Of a stretch of DNA of 64,000 nucleotides, positions 22,696 to 35,070 are shown piece by piece. Below the pieces are notes generated by a model. That model searched no databases. It was not told the origin of the DNA and worked only from the letters and a program-made list of their open reading frames with translations. Position numbers and translations under genes: made by a program. Source of the DNA: Rallus limicola (taxonomy: Eukaryota > Chordata > Aves > Gruiformes > Rallidae); NCBI GenBank assembly GCA_022605955.1, contig JAKCOZ010000099.1:806001-870000 (forward strand). Direction: 5' to 3'. Numbering within the stretch: the first letter of the stretch is position 1; every line of letters begins with the position of its first letter.

Positions 22696-25600
22696 CTGCA
22701 GTCTGCTAGGGCCGAGAAAAGCACCGTAGGAGGTTCCAGGCATGTTCCCTCTTTCCAGGCAAAGGAAAAGGCTGAGAGCCAAAGTGACAGGGTCTGCTCG
22801 TGTGTCCTGTTAGGAGGTTTCAGACAAGCTATGCCTTTCAGGCCTCGCTTCTTTACTTTGGGAGTTATTGCTGGACGTTTAGCATGTTTTGAACTGCAGT
22901 CTGCTAGGGCCGAGAAAAGCACCGTAGGAGGTTCCAGGCATGTTCCCTCTTTCCAGGCAAAGGAAAAGGCTGAGAGCCAAAGTGACAGGGTCTGCTCGTG
23001 TGTCCTGTTAGGAGGTTTCAGACAAGCTATGCCTTTCAGGCCTAGCTTCTTTACTTTGGGAGTTATTGCTGGACGTTTAGCATGTTGTGACCTGCAGTCT
23101 GCTAGGGCCGAGAAAAGCACCGTAGGAGGTTCCAGGCATGTTCCCTCTTTCCAGGCAAAGGAAAAGGCTGAGAGCCAAAGTGACAGGGTCTGCTCGTGTG
23201 TCCTGTTAGGGGGTTTCAGACAAGCTATGCCTTTCAGGCCTAGCTTCTTTACTTTGGGAGTTATTGCTGGACGTTTAGCATGTTTTGAACTGCAGTCTGC
23301 TAGGGCCGAGAAAAGCACCGTAGGAGGTTCCAGGCATGTTCCCTCTTTCCAGGCAAAGGAAAAGGCTGAGAGCCAAAGTGACAGGGTCTGCTCGTGTGTC
23401 CTGTTAGGAGGTTTCAGACAAGCTATGCCTTTCAGGCCTAGCTTCTTTACTTTGGGAGTTATTGCTGGACGTTTAGCATGTTTTGAACTGCAGTCTGCTA
23501 GGGCCGAGAAAAGCACCGTAGGAGGTTCCAGGCATGTTCCCTCTTTCCAGGCAAAGGAAAAGGCTGAGAGCCAAAGTGACAGGGTCTGCTCGTGTGTCCT
23601 GTTAGGAGGTTTTAGACGAGCTATGCCTTTCAGGCCTAGCTTCTTTACTTTGGGAGTTATTGCTGGACGTTTAGCATGTTTTGAACTGCAGTCTGCTAGG
23701 GCCGAGAAAAGCACCGTAGGAGGTTCCAGGCATGTTCCCTCTTTCCAGGCAAAGGAAAAGGCTGAGAGCCAAAGTGACAGGGTCTGCTCGTGTGTCCTGT
23801 TAGGAGGTTTCAGACAAGCTATGCCTTTCAGGCCTAGCTTCTTTACTTTGGGAGTTATTGCTGGACGTTTAGCATGTTTTGAACTGCAGTCTGCTAGGGC
23901 CGAGAAAAGCACCGTAGGAGTTTCCAGGCATGTTCCCTCTTTCCAGGCAAAGGAAAAGGCTGAGAGTCAAAGTGACAGGGTCTGCTCGTGTGTCCTGTTA
24001 GGAGGTTTCAGACAAGCTATGCCTTTCAGGCCTAGCTTCTTTACTTTGGGAGTTATTGCTGGACGTTTAGCATGTTTTGAACTGCAGTCTGCTAGGGCCG
24101 AGAAAAGCACCGTAGGAGGTTCCAGGCATGTTCCCTCTTTCCAGGCAAAGGAAAAGGCTGAGAGCCAAAGTGACAGGGTCTGCTCGTGTGTCCTGTTAGG
24201 AGGTTTCAGACAAGCTATGCCTTTCAGGCCTAGCTTCTTTACTTTGGGAGTTATTGCTGGACGTTTAGCATGTTTTGAACTGCAGTCTGCTAGGGCCGAG
24301 AAAAGCACCGTAGGAGGTTCCAGGCATGTTCCCTCTTTCCAGGCAAAGGAAAAGGCTGAGAGCCAAAGTGACAGGGTCTGCTCGTGTGTCCTGTTAGGAG
24401 GTTTCAGACAAGCTATGCCTTTCAGGCCTAGCTTCTTTACTTTGGGAGTTATTGCTGGACGTTTAGCATGTTTTGAACTGCAGTCTGCTAGGGCCGAGAA
24501 AAGCACCGTAGGAGGTTCCAGGCATGTTCCCTCTTTCCAGGCAAAGGAAAAGGCTGAGAGCCAAAGTGACAGGGTCTGCTCGTGTGTCCTGTTAGGAGGT
24601 TTCAGACAAGCTATGCCTTTCAGGCCTAGCTTCTTTACTTTGGGAGTTATTGCTGGACGTTTAGCATGTTTTGAACTGCAGTCTGCTAGGGCCGAGAAAA
24701 GCACCGTAGGAGGTTCCAGGCATGTTCCCTCTTTCCAGGCAAAGGAAAAGGCTGAGAGCCAAAGTGACAGGGTCTGCTCGTGTGTCCTGTTAGGAGGTTT
24801 CAGACAAGCTATGCCTTTCAGGCCTAGCTTCTTTACTTTGGGAGTTATTGCTGGACGTTTAGCATGTTTTGAACTGCAGTCTGCTAGGGCCGAGAAAAGC
24901 ACCGTAGGAGGTTCCAGGCATGTTCCCTCTTTCCAGGCAAAGGAAAAGGCTGAGAGCCAAAGTGACAGGGTCTGCTCGTGTGTCCTGTTAGGTGGTTTCA
25001 GACAAGCTATGCCTTTCAGGCCTAGCTTCTTTACTTTGGGAGTTATTGCTGGACGTTTAGCATGTTTTGAACTGCAGTCTGCTAGGGCCGAGAAAAGCAC
25101 CGTAGGAGGTTCCAGGCATGTTCCCTCTTTCCAGGCAAAGGAAAAGGCTGAGAGCCAAAGTGACAGGGTCTGCTCGTGTGTCCTGTTAGGGGGTTTCAGA
25201 CAAGCTATGCCTTTCAGGCCTAGCTTCTTTACTTTGGGAGTTATTGCTGGACGTTTAGCATGTTTTGAACTGCAGTCTGCTAGGGCCGAGAAAAGCACCG
25301 TAGGAGGTTCCAGGCATGTTCCCTCTTTCCAGGCAAAGGAAAAGGCTGAGAGCCAAAGTGACAGGGTCTGCTCGTGTGTCCTGTTAGGAGGTTTCAGACA
25401 AGCTATGCCTTTCAGGCCTAGCTTCTTTACTTTGGGAGTTATTGCTGGACGTTTAGCATGTTTTGAACTGCAGTCTGCTAGGGCCGAGAAAAGCACCGTA
25501 GGAGGTTCCAGGCATGTTCCCTCTTTCCATGCAAAGGAAAAGGCTGAAAGCCAAAGTGACAGGGTCTGCTCGTGTGTCCTGTTAGGAGGTTTCAGACAAG

Positions 25601-26210
25601 CTATGCCTTTCAGGCCTAGCTTCTTTACTTTGGGAGTTATTGCTGGACGTTTAGCATGTTGTGACCTGCAGTCTGCTAGGGCCGAGAAAAGCACCGTAGG
25701 AGGTTCCAGGCATGTTCCCTCTTTCCAGGCAAAGGAAAAGGCTGAGAGCCAAAGTGACAGGGTCTGCTCGTGTGTCCTGTTAGGGGGTTTCAGACAAGCT
25801 ATGCCTTTCAGGCCTAGCTTCTTTACTTTGGGAGTTATTGCTGGACGTTTAGCATGTTTTGAACTGCAGTCTGCTAGGGCCGAGAAAAGCACCGTAGGAG
25901 GTTCCAGGCATGTTCCCTCTTTCCAGGCAAAGGAAAAGGCTGAGAGCCAAAGTGACAGGGTCTGCTCGTGTGTCCTGTTAGGAGGTTTCAGACAAGCTAT
26001 GCCTTTCAGGCCTAGCTTCTTTACTTTGGGAGTTATTGCTGGACGTTTAGCATGTTTTGAACTGCAGTCTGCTAGGGCCGAGAAAAGCACCGTAGGAGGT
26101 TCCAGGCATGTTCCCTCTTTCCAGGCAAAGGAAAAGGCTGAGAGCCAAAGTGACAGGGTCTGCTCGTGTGTCCTGTTAGGAGGTTTCAGACGAGCTATGC
26201 CTTTCAGGCC

Positions 26211-26230
26211 TAGCTTCTTAATTTGGGAGT
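26211..26230. other. 1-base deletion plus substitution
   Basis: CTTCTTTACTTTGGG has become CTTCTTAATTTGGG, a loss of one T together with a C to A change. No second copy of this allele was seen in the window. It shifts the + reading frame, and the 8,114-codon frame begins just after it. Confidence 0.85.
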
Positions 26231-27169
26231 TATTGCTGGACGTTTAGCATGTTTTGAACTGCAGTCTGCTAGGGCCGAGAAAAGCACCGTAGGAGGTTCC
26301 AGGCATGTTCCCTCTTTCCAGGCAAAGGAAAAGGCTGAGAGCCAAAGTGACAGGGTCTGCTCGTGTGTCCTGTTAGGAGGTTTCAGACAAGCTATGCCTT
26401 TCAGGCCTAGCTTCTTTACTTTGGGAGTTATTGCTGGACGTTTAGCATGTTTTGAACTGCAGTCTGCTAGGGCCGAGAAAAGCACCGTAGGAGGTTCCAG
26501 GCATGTTCCCTCTTTCCAGGCAAAGGAAAAGGCTGAAAGCCAAAGTGACAGGGTCTGCTCGTGTGTCCTGTTAGGAGGTTTCAGACAAGCTATGCCTTTC
26601 AGGCCTAGCTTCTTTACTTTGGGAGTTATTGCTGGACGTTTAGCATGTTGTGACCTGCAGTCTGCTAGGGCCGAGAAAAGCACCGTAGGAGGTTCCAGGC
26701 ATGTTCCCTCTTTCCAGGCAAAGGAAAAGGCTGAGAGCCAAAGTGACAGGGTCTGCTCGTGTGTCCTGTTAGGGGGTTTCAGACAAGCTATGCCTTTCAG
26801 GCCTAGCTTCTTTACTTTGGGAGTTATTGCTGGACGTTTAGCATGTTTTGAACTGCAGTCTGCTAGGGCCGAGAAAAGCACCGTAGGAGGTTCCAGGCAT
26901 GTTCCCTCTTTCCAGGCAAAGGAAAAGGCTGAGAGCCAAAGTGACAGGGTCTGCTCGTGTGTCCTGTTAGGAGGTTTCAGACAAGCTATGCCTTTCAGGC
27001 CTAGCTTCTTTACTTTGGGAGTTATTGCTGGACGTTTAGCATTTTTTGAACTGCAGTCTGCTAGGGCCGAGAAAAGCACCGTAGGAGGTTCCAGGCATGT
27101 TCCCTCTTTCCAGGCAAAGGAAAAGGCTGAGAGCCAAAGTGACAGGGTCTGCTCGTGTGTCCTGTTAGG

Positions 27170-28150
27170 AGGTTTCAGACGAGCTATGCCTTTCAGGCCT
27201 AGCTTCTTTACTTTGGGAGTTATTGCTGGACATTTAGCATTTTTTGAACTGCAGTCTGCTAGGGCCGAGAAAAGCACCGTAGGAGGTTCCAGGCATGTTC
27301 CCTCTTTCCAGGCAAAGGAAAAGGCTGAGAGCCAAAGTGACAGGGTCTGCTCGTGTGTCCTGTTAGGAGGTTTCAGACAAGCTATGCCTTTCAGGCCTAG
27401 CTTCTTTACTTTGGGAGTTATTGCTGGACGTTTAGCATGTTTTGAACTGCAGTCTGCTAGGGCCGAGAAAAGCACCGTAGGAGGTTCCAGGCATGTTCCC
27501 TCTTTCCAGGCAAAGGAAAAGGCTGAGAGCCAAAGTGACAGGCTCTGCTCGTGTGTCCTGTTAGGAGGTTTCAGACAAGCTATGCCTTTCAGGCCTAGCT
27601 TCTTTACTTTGGGAGTTATTGCTGGACGTTTAGCATGTTTTGAACTGCAGTCTGCTAGGGCCGAGAAAAGCACCGTAGGAGGTTCCAGGCATGTTCCCTC
27701 TTTCCAGGCAAAGGAAAAGGCTGAGAGCCAAAGTGACAGGGTCTGCTCGTGTGTCCTGTTAGGAGGTTTCAGACGAGCTATGCCTTTCAGGCCTAGCTTC
27801 TTTACTTTGGGAGTTATTGCTGGACGTTTAGCATGTTTTGAACTGCAGTCTGCTAGGGCCGAGAAAAGCACCGTAGGAGGTTCCAGGCATGTTCCCTCTT
27901 TCCAGGCAAAGGAAAAGGCTGAGAGCCAAAGTGACAGGGTCTGCTCGTGTGTCCTGTTAGGAGGTTTCAGACAAGCTATGCCTTTCAGGCCTAGCTTCTT
28001 TACTTTGGGAGTTATTGCTGGACGTTTAGCATGTTTTGAACTGCAGTCTGCTAGGGCCGAGAAAAGCACCGTAGGAGGTTCCAGGCATGTTCCCTCTTTC
28101 CAGGCAAAGGAAAAGGCTGAGAGCCAAAGTGACAGGGTCTGCTCGTGTGT
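27170..28150. repeat. Segment shared with 50.54-51.51 kb
   Basis: About five monomers here share a rare variant order with the segment at 50.54-51.51 kb: GACGAG (27179 and 50543), GACATTTAGCATTTTTTG (27229 and 50594), then ACAGGCTCTG (27539 and 50904), then GACGAG again. The offset is 23365 bp, which is 118 monomers plus the one base inserted near 50537. To the right the copies diverge, since the GAACGTTTTGC monomer near 28219 has no partner. Confidence 0.7.
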
Positions 28151-29699
28151 CCTGTTAGGAGGTTTCAGACAAGCTATGCCTTTCAGGCCTAGCTTCTTTA
28201 CTTTGGGAGTTATTGCTGAACGTTTTGCATGTTTTGAACTGCAGTCTGCTAGAGCCGAGAAAAGCACCGTAGGAGGTTCCAGGCATGTTCCCTCTTTCCA
28301 GGCAAAGGAAAAGGCTGAGAGCCAAAGTGACAGGGTCTGCTCGTGTGTCCTGTTAGGAGGTTTCAGACGAGCTATGCCTTTCAGGCCTAGCTTCTTTACT
28401 TTGGGAGTTATTGCTGGACGTTTAGCATGTTTTGAACTGCAGTCTGCTAGGGCCGAGAAAAGCACCGTAGGAGGTTCCAGGCATGTTCCCTCTTTCCAGG
28501 CAAAGGAAAAGGCTGAGAGCCAAAGTGACAGGGTCTGCTCGTGTGTCCTGTTAGGAGGTTTCAGACAAGCTATGCCTTTCAGGCCTAGCTTCTTTACTTT
28601 GGGAGTTATTGCTGGACGTTTAGCATGTTTTGAACTGCAGTCTGCTAGGGCCGAGAAAAGCACCGTAGGAGGTTCCAGGCATGTTCCCTCTTTCCAGGCA
28701 AAGGAAAAGGCTGAGAGCCAAAGTGACAGGGTCTGCTCGTGTGTCCTGTTAGGAGGTTTCAGACGAGCTATGCCTTTCAGGCCTAGCTTCTTTACTTTGG
28801 GAGTTATTGCTGGACGTTTAGCATGTTTTGAACTGCAGTCTGCTAGGGCCGAGAAAAGCACCGTAGGAGGTTCCAGGCATGTTCCCTCTTTCCAGGCAAA
28901 GGAAAAGGCTGAGAGCCAAAGTGACAGGGTCTGCTCGTGTGTCCTGTTAGGAGGTTTCAGACAAGCTATGCCTTTCAGGCCTAGCTTCTTTACTTTGGGA
29001 GTTATTGCTGGACGTTTAGCATGTTTTGAACTGCAGTCTGCTAGGGCCGAGAAAAGCACCGTAGGAGGTTCCAGGCATGTTCCCTCTTTCCAGGCAAAGG
29101 AAAAGGCTGAGAGCCAAAGTGACAGGGTCTGCTCGTGTGTCCTGTTAGGAGGTTTCAGACAAGCTATGCCTTTCAGGCCTAGCTTCTTTACTTTGGGAGT
29201 TATTGCTGGACGTTTAGCATGTTTTGAACTGCAGTCTGCTAGGGCCGAGAAAAGCACCGTAGGAGGTTCCAGGCATGTTCCCTCTTTCCAGGCAAAGGAA
29301 AAGGCTGAGAGCCAAAGTGACAGGGTCTGCTCGTGTGTCCTGTTAGGAGGTTTCAGACAAGCTATGCCTTTCAGGCCTAGCTTCTTTACTTTGGGAGTTA
29401 TTGCTGGACGTTTAGCATGTTTTGAACTGCAGTCTGCTAGGGCCGAGAAAAGCACCGTAGGAGGTTCCAGGCATGTTCCCTCTTTCCAGGCAAAGGAAAA
29501 GGCTGAGAGCCAAAGTGACAGGGTCTGCTCGTGTGTCCTGTTAGGAGGTTTCAGACAAGCTATGCCTTTCAGGCCTAGCTTCTTTACTTTGGGAGTTATT
29601 GCTGGACGTTTAGCATGTTTTGAACTGCAGTCTGCTAGGGCCGAGAAAAGCACCGTAGGAGGTTCCAGGCATGTTCCCTCTTTCCAGGCAAAGGAAAAG

Positions 29700-32600
29700 G
29701 CTGAGAGCCAAAGTGACAGGGTCTGCTCGTGTGTCCTGTTAGGGGGTTTCAGACAAGCTATGCCTTTCAGGCCTAGCTTCTTTACTTTGGGAGTTATTGC
29801 TGGACGTTTAGCATGTTTTGAACTGCAGTCTGCTAGGGCCGAGAAAAGCACCGTAGGAGGTTCCAGGCATGTTCCCTCTTTCCAGGCAAAGGAAAAGGCT
29901 GAGAGCCAAAGTGACAGGGTCTGCTCGTGTGTCCTGTTAGGAGGTTTCAGACGAGCTATGCCTTTCAGGCCTAGCTTCTTTACTTTGGGAGTTATTGCTG
30001 GACGTTTAGCATGTTTTGAACTGCAGTCTGCTAGGGCCGAGAAAAGCACCGTAGGAGGTTCCAGGCATGTTCCCTCTTTCCAGGCAAAGGAAAAGGCTGA
30101 AAGCCAAAGTGACAGGGTCTGCTCGTGTGTCCTGTTAGGAGGTTTCAGACAAGCTATGCCTTTCAGGCCTAGCTTCTTTACTTTGGGAGTTATTGCTGGA
30201 CGTTTAGCATGTTGTGACCTGCAGTCTGCTAGGGCCGAGAAAAGCACCGTAGGAGGTTCCAGGCATGTTCCCTCTTTCCAGGCAAAGGAAAAGGCTGAGA
30301 GCCAAAGTGACAGGGTCTGCTCGTGTGTCCTGTTAGGGGGTTTCAGACAAGCTATGCCTTTCAGGCCTAGCTTCTTTACTTTGGGAGTTATTGCTGGACG
30401 TTTAGCATGTTTTGAACTGCAGTCTGCTTGGGCCGAGAAAAGCACCGTAGGAGGTTCCAGGCATGTTCCCTCTTTCCAGGCAAAGGAAAAGGCTGAGAGC
30501 CAAAGTGACAGGGTCTGCTCGTGTGTCCTGTTAGGAGGTTTCAGACAAGCTATGCCTTTCAGGCCTAGCTTCTTTACTTTGGGAGTTATTGCGGGACGTT
30601 TAGCATGTTTTGAACTGCAGTCTGCTAGGGCCGAGAAAAGCACCGTAGGAGGTTCCAGGCATGTTCCCTCTTTCCAGGCAAAGGAAAAGGCTGAGAGCCA
30701 AAGTGACAGGGTCTGCTCGTGTGTCCTGTTAGGAGGTTTCAGACGAGCTATGCCTTTCAGGCCTAGCTTCTTTACTTTGGGAGTTATTGCTGGACGTTTA
30801 GCATTTTTTGAACTGCAGTCTGCTAGGGCCGAGAAAAGCACCGTAGGAGGTTCCAGGCATGTTCCCTCTTTCCAGGCAAAGGAAAAGGCTGAGAGCCAAA
30901 GTGACAGGGTCTGCTCGTGTGTCCTGTTAGGAGGTTTCAGACGAGCTATGCCTTTCAGGCCTAGCTTCTTTACTTTGGGAGTTATTGCTGGACGTTTAGC
31001 ATGTTTTGAACTGCAGTCTGCTAGGGCCGAGAAAAGCACCGTAGGAGGTTCCAGGCATGTTCCCTCTTTCCAGGCAAAGGAAAAGGCTGAGAGCCAAAGT
31101 GACAGGGTCTGCTCGTGTGTCCTGTTAGGAGGTTTCAGACGAGCTATGCCTTTCAGGCCTAGCTTCTTTACTTTGGGAGTTATTGCTGGACGTTTAGCAT
31201 GTTTTGAACTGCAGTCTGCTAGGGCCGAGAAAAGCACCGTAGGAGGTTCCAGGCATGTTCCCTCTTTCCAGGCAAAGGAAAAGGCTGAGAGCCAAAGTGA
31301 CAGGGTCTGCTCGTGTGTCCTGTTAGGAGGTTTCAGACAAGATATGCCTTTCAGGCCTAGCTTCTTTACTTTGGGAGTTATTGCTGGACGTTTAGCATGT
31401 TTTGAACTGCAGTCTGCTAGGGCCGAGAAAAGCACCGTAGGAGGTTCCAGGCATGTTCCCTCTTTCCAGGCAAAGGAAAAGGCTGAGAGCCAAAGTGACA
31501 GGGTCTGCTCGTGTGTCCTGTTAGGAGGTTTCAGACGAGCTATGCCTTTCAGGCCTAGCTTCTTTACTTTGGGAGTTATTGCTGGACGTTTAGCATGTTT
31601 TCAACTGCAGTCTGCTAGGGCCGAGAAAAGCACCGTAGGAGGTTCCAGGCATGTTCCCTCTTTCCAGGCAAAGGAAAAGGCTGAGAGCCAAAGTGACAGG
31701 GTCTGCTCGTGTGTCCTGTTAGGAGGTTTCAGACAAGCTATGCCTTTCAGGCCTAGCTTCTTTACTTTGGGAGTTATTGCTGGACGTTTAGCATGTTTTG
31801 AACTGCAGTCTGCTAGGGCCGAGAAAAGCACCGTAGGAGGTTCCAGGCATGTTCCCTCTTTCCAGGCAAAGGAAAAGGCTGAGAGCCAAAGTGACAGGGT
31901 CTGCTCGTGTGTCCTGTTAGGAGGTTTCAGACAAGCTATGCCTTTCAGGCCTAGCTTCTTTACTTTGGGAGTTATTGCTGGACGTTTAGCATGTTTTGAA
32001 CTGCAGTCTGCTAGGGCCGAGAAAAGCACCGTAGGAGGTTCCAGGCATGTTCCCTCTTTCCAGGCAAAGGAAAAGGCTGAGAGCCAAAGTGACAGGGTCT
32101 GCTCGTGTGTCCTGTTAGGAGGTTTTAGACGAGCTATGCCTTTCAGGCCTAGCTTCTTTACTTTGGGAGTTATTGCTGGACGTTTAGCATGTTTTGAACT
32201 GCAGTCTGCTAGGGCCGAGAAAAGCACCGTAGGAGGTTCCAGGCATGTTCCCTCTTTCCAGGCAAAGGAAAAGGCTGAGAGCCGAAGTGACAGGGTCTGC
32301 TCGTGTGTCCTGTTAGGAGGTTTCAGACAAGCTATGCCTTTCAGGCCTAGCTTCTTTACTTTGGGAGTTATTGCTGGACGTTTAGCATGTTTTGAACTGC
32401 AGTCTGCTAGGGCCGAGAAAAGCACCGTAGGAGGTTCCAGGCATGTTCCCTCTTTCCAGGCAAAGGAAAAGGCTGAGAGCCAAAGTGACAGGGTCTGCTC
32501 GTGTGTCCTGTTAGGAGGTTTCAGACGAGCTATGCCTTTCAGGCCTAGCTTCTTTACTTTGGGAGTTATTGCTGGACGTTTAGCATGTTTTGAACTGCAG

Positions 32601-35070
32601 TCTGCTAGGGCCGAGAAAAGCACCGTAGGAGGTTCCAGGCATGTTCCCTCTTTCCAGGCAAAGGAAAAGGCTGAGAGCCAAAGTGACAGGGTCTGCTCGT
32701 GTGTCCTGTTAGGAGGTTTCAGACAAGCTATGCCTTTCATGCCTAGCTTCTTTACTTTGGGAGTTATTGCTGGACGTTTAGCATGTTTTGAACTGCAGTC
32801 TGCTAGGGCCGAGAAAAGCACCGTAGGAGGTTCCAGGCATGTTCCCTCTTTCCAGGCAAAGGAAAAGGCTGAGAGCCAAAGTGACAGGGTCTGCTCGTGT
32901 GTCCTGTTAGGGGGTTTCAGACAAGCTATGCCTTTCAGGCCTAGCTTCTTTACTTTGGGAGTTATTGCTGGACGTTTAGCATGTTTTGAACTGCAGTCTG
33001 CTAGGGCCGAGAAAAGCACCGTAGGAGGTTCCAGGCATGTTCCCTCTTTCCAGGCAAAGGAAAAGGCTGAGAGCCAAAGTGACAGGGTCTGCTCGTGTGT
33101 CCTGTTAGGAGGTTTCAGACGAGCTATGCCTTTCAGGCCTAGCTTCTTTACTTTGGGAGTTATTGCTGGACGTTTAGCATGTTTTGAACTGCAGTCTGCT
33201 AGGGCCGAGAAAAGCACCGTAGGAGGTTCCAGGCATGTTCCCTCTTTCCAGGCAAAGGAAAAGGCTGAAAGCCAAAGTGACAGGGTCTGCTCGTGTGTCC
33301 TGTTAGGAGGTTTCAGACAAGCTATGCCTTTCAGGCCTAGCTTCTTTACTTTGGGAGTTATTGCTGGACGTTTAGCATGTTGTGACCTGCAGTCTGCTAG
33401 GGCCGAGAAAAGCACCGTAGGAGGTTCCAGGCATGTTCCCTCTTTCCAGGCAAAGGAAAAGGCTGAGAGCCAAAGTGACAGGGTCTGCTTGTGTGTCCTG
33501 TTAGGGGGTTTCAGACAAGCTATGCCTTTCAGTCCTAGCTTCTTTACTTTGGGAGTTATTGCTGGACGTTTAGCATGTTTTGAACTGCAGTCTGCTTGGG
33601 CCGAGAAAAGCACCGTAGGAGGTTCCAGGCATGTTCCCTCTTTCCAGGCAAAGGAAAAGGCTGAGAGCCAAAGTGACAGGGTCTGCTCGTGTGTCCTGTT
33701 AGGAGGTTTCAGACAAGCTATGCCTTTCAGGCCTAGCTTCTTTACTTTGGGAGTTATTGCTGGACGTTTAGCATGTTTTGAACTGCAGTCTGCTAGGGCC
33801 GAGAAAAGCACCGTAGGAGGTTCCAGGCATGTTCCCTCTTTCCAGGCAAAGGAAAAGGCTGAGAGCCAAAGTGACAGGGTCTGCTCGTGTGTCCTGTTAG
33901 GAGGTTTCAGACGAGCTATGCCTTTCAGGCCTAGCTTCTTTACTTTGGGAGTTATTGCTGGACGTTTAGCATTTTTTGAACTGCAGTCTGCTAGGGCCGA
34001 GAAAAGCACCGTAGGAGGTTCCAGGCATGTTCCCTCTTTCCAGGCAAAGGAAAAGGCTGAGAGCCAAAGTGACAGGGTCTGCTCGTGTGTCCTGTTAGGA
34101 GGTTTCAGACGAGCTATGCCTTTCAGGCCTAGCTTCTTTACTTTGGGAGTTATTGCTGGACGTTTAGCATGTTTTGAACTGCAGTCTGCTAGGGCCGAGA
34201 AAAGCACCGTAGGAGGTTCCAGGCATGTTCCCTCTTTCCAGGCAAAGGAAAAGGCTGAGAGCCAAAGTGACAGGGTCTGCTCGTGTGTCCTGTTAGGAGG
34301 TTTCAGACGAGCTATGCCTTTCAGGCCTAGCTTCTTTACTTTGGGAGTTATTGCTGGACGTTTAGCATGTTTTGAACTGCAGTCTGCTAGGGCCGAGAAA
34401 AGCACCGTAGGAGGTTCCAGGCATGTTCCCTCTTTCCAGGCAAAGGAAAAGGCTGAGAGCCAAAGTGACAGGGTCTGCTCGTGTGTCCTGTTAGGAGGTT
34501 TCAGACAAGATATGCCTTTCAGGCCTAGCTTCTTTACTTTGGGAGTTATTGCTGGACGTTTAGCATGTTTTGAACTGCAGTCTGCTAGGGCCGAGAAAAG
34601 CACCGTAGGAGGTTCCAGGCATGTTCCCTCTTTCCAGGCAAAGGAAAAGGCTGAGAGCCAAAGTGACAGGGTCTGCTCGTGTGTCCTGTTAGGAGGTTTC
34701 AGACGAGCTATGCCTTTCAGGCCTAGCTTCTTTACTTTGGGAGTTATTGCTGGACGTTTAGCATGTTTTCAACTGCAGTCTGCTAGGGCCGAGAAAAGCA
34801 CCGTAGGAGGTTCCAGGCATGTTCCCTCTTTCCAGGCAAAGGAAAAGGCTGAGAGCCAAAGTGACAGGGTCTGCTCGTGTGTCCTGTTAGGAGGTTTCAG
34901 ACAAGCTATGCCTTTCAGGCCTAGCTTCTTTACTTTGGGAGTTATTGCTGGACGTTTAGCATGTTTTGAACTGCAGTCTGCTAGGGCCGAGAAAAGCACC
35001 GTAGGAGGTTCCAGGCATGTTCCCTCTTTCCAGGCAAAGGAAAAGGCTGAGAGCCAAAGTGACAGGGTCT
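29700..35070. repeat. 16-monomer-offset duplication (3,168 bp)
   Basis: The segments at about 29.70-31.90 kb and 32.87-35.07 kb match marker for marker at an offset of 3168 bp. Markers are GGGGG (29741, 32909), GACGAG (about 29950, 33118), GAAAGCC (about 30098, 33266), GTTGTGACC, TCTGCTTGGG (about 30422, 33590), GCATTTTTTG (about 30803, 33971), ACAAGATATG (about 31339, 34507) and GTTTTCAAC (about 31598, 34766). The second copy has private CTTGTG and CAGTCC variants near 33488 and 33531, so it is not an exact assembly duplicate. Confidence 0.8.

Noticed and set aside
32..26247. Series of long + strand open frames (32-7639, 7786-10212, 10359-18131, 18278-22684, 22831-26247) as repeat-protein genes
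   Set aside because: They are the same satellite read in one frame and cut at each 1-base deletion. No promoter, unique N- or C-terminal domain or exon structure is present, and most variants are amino-acid-changing.
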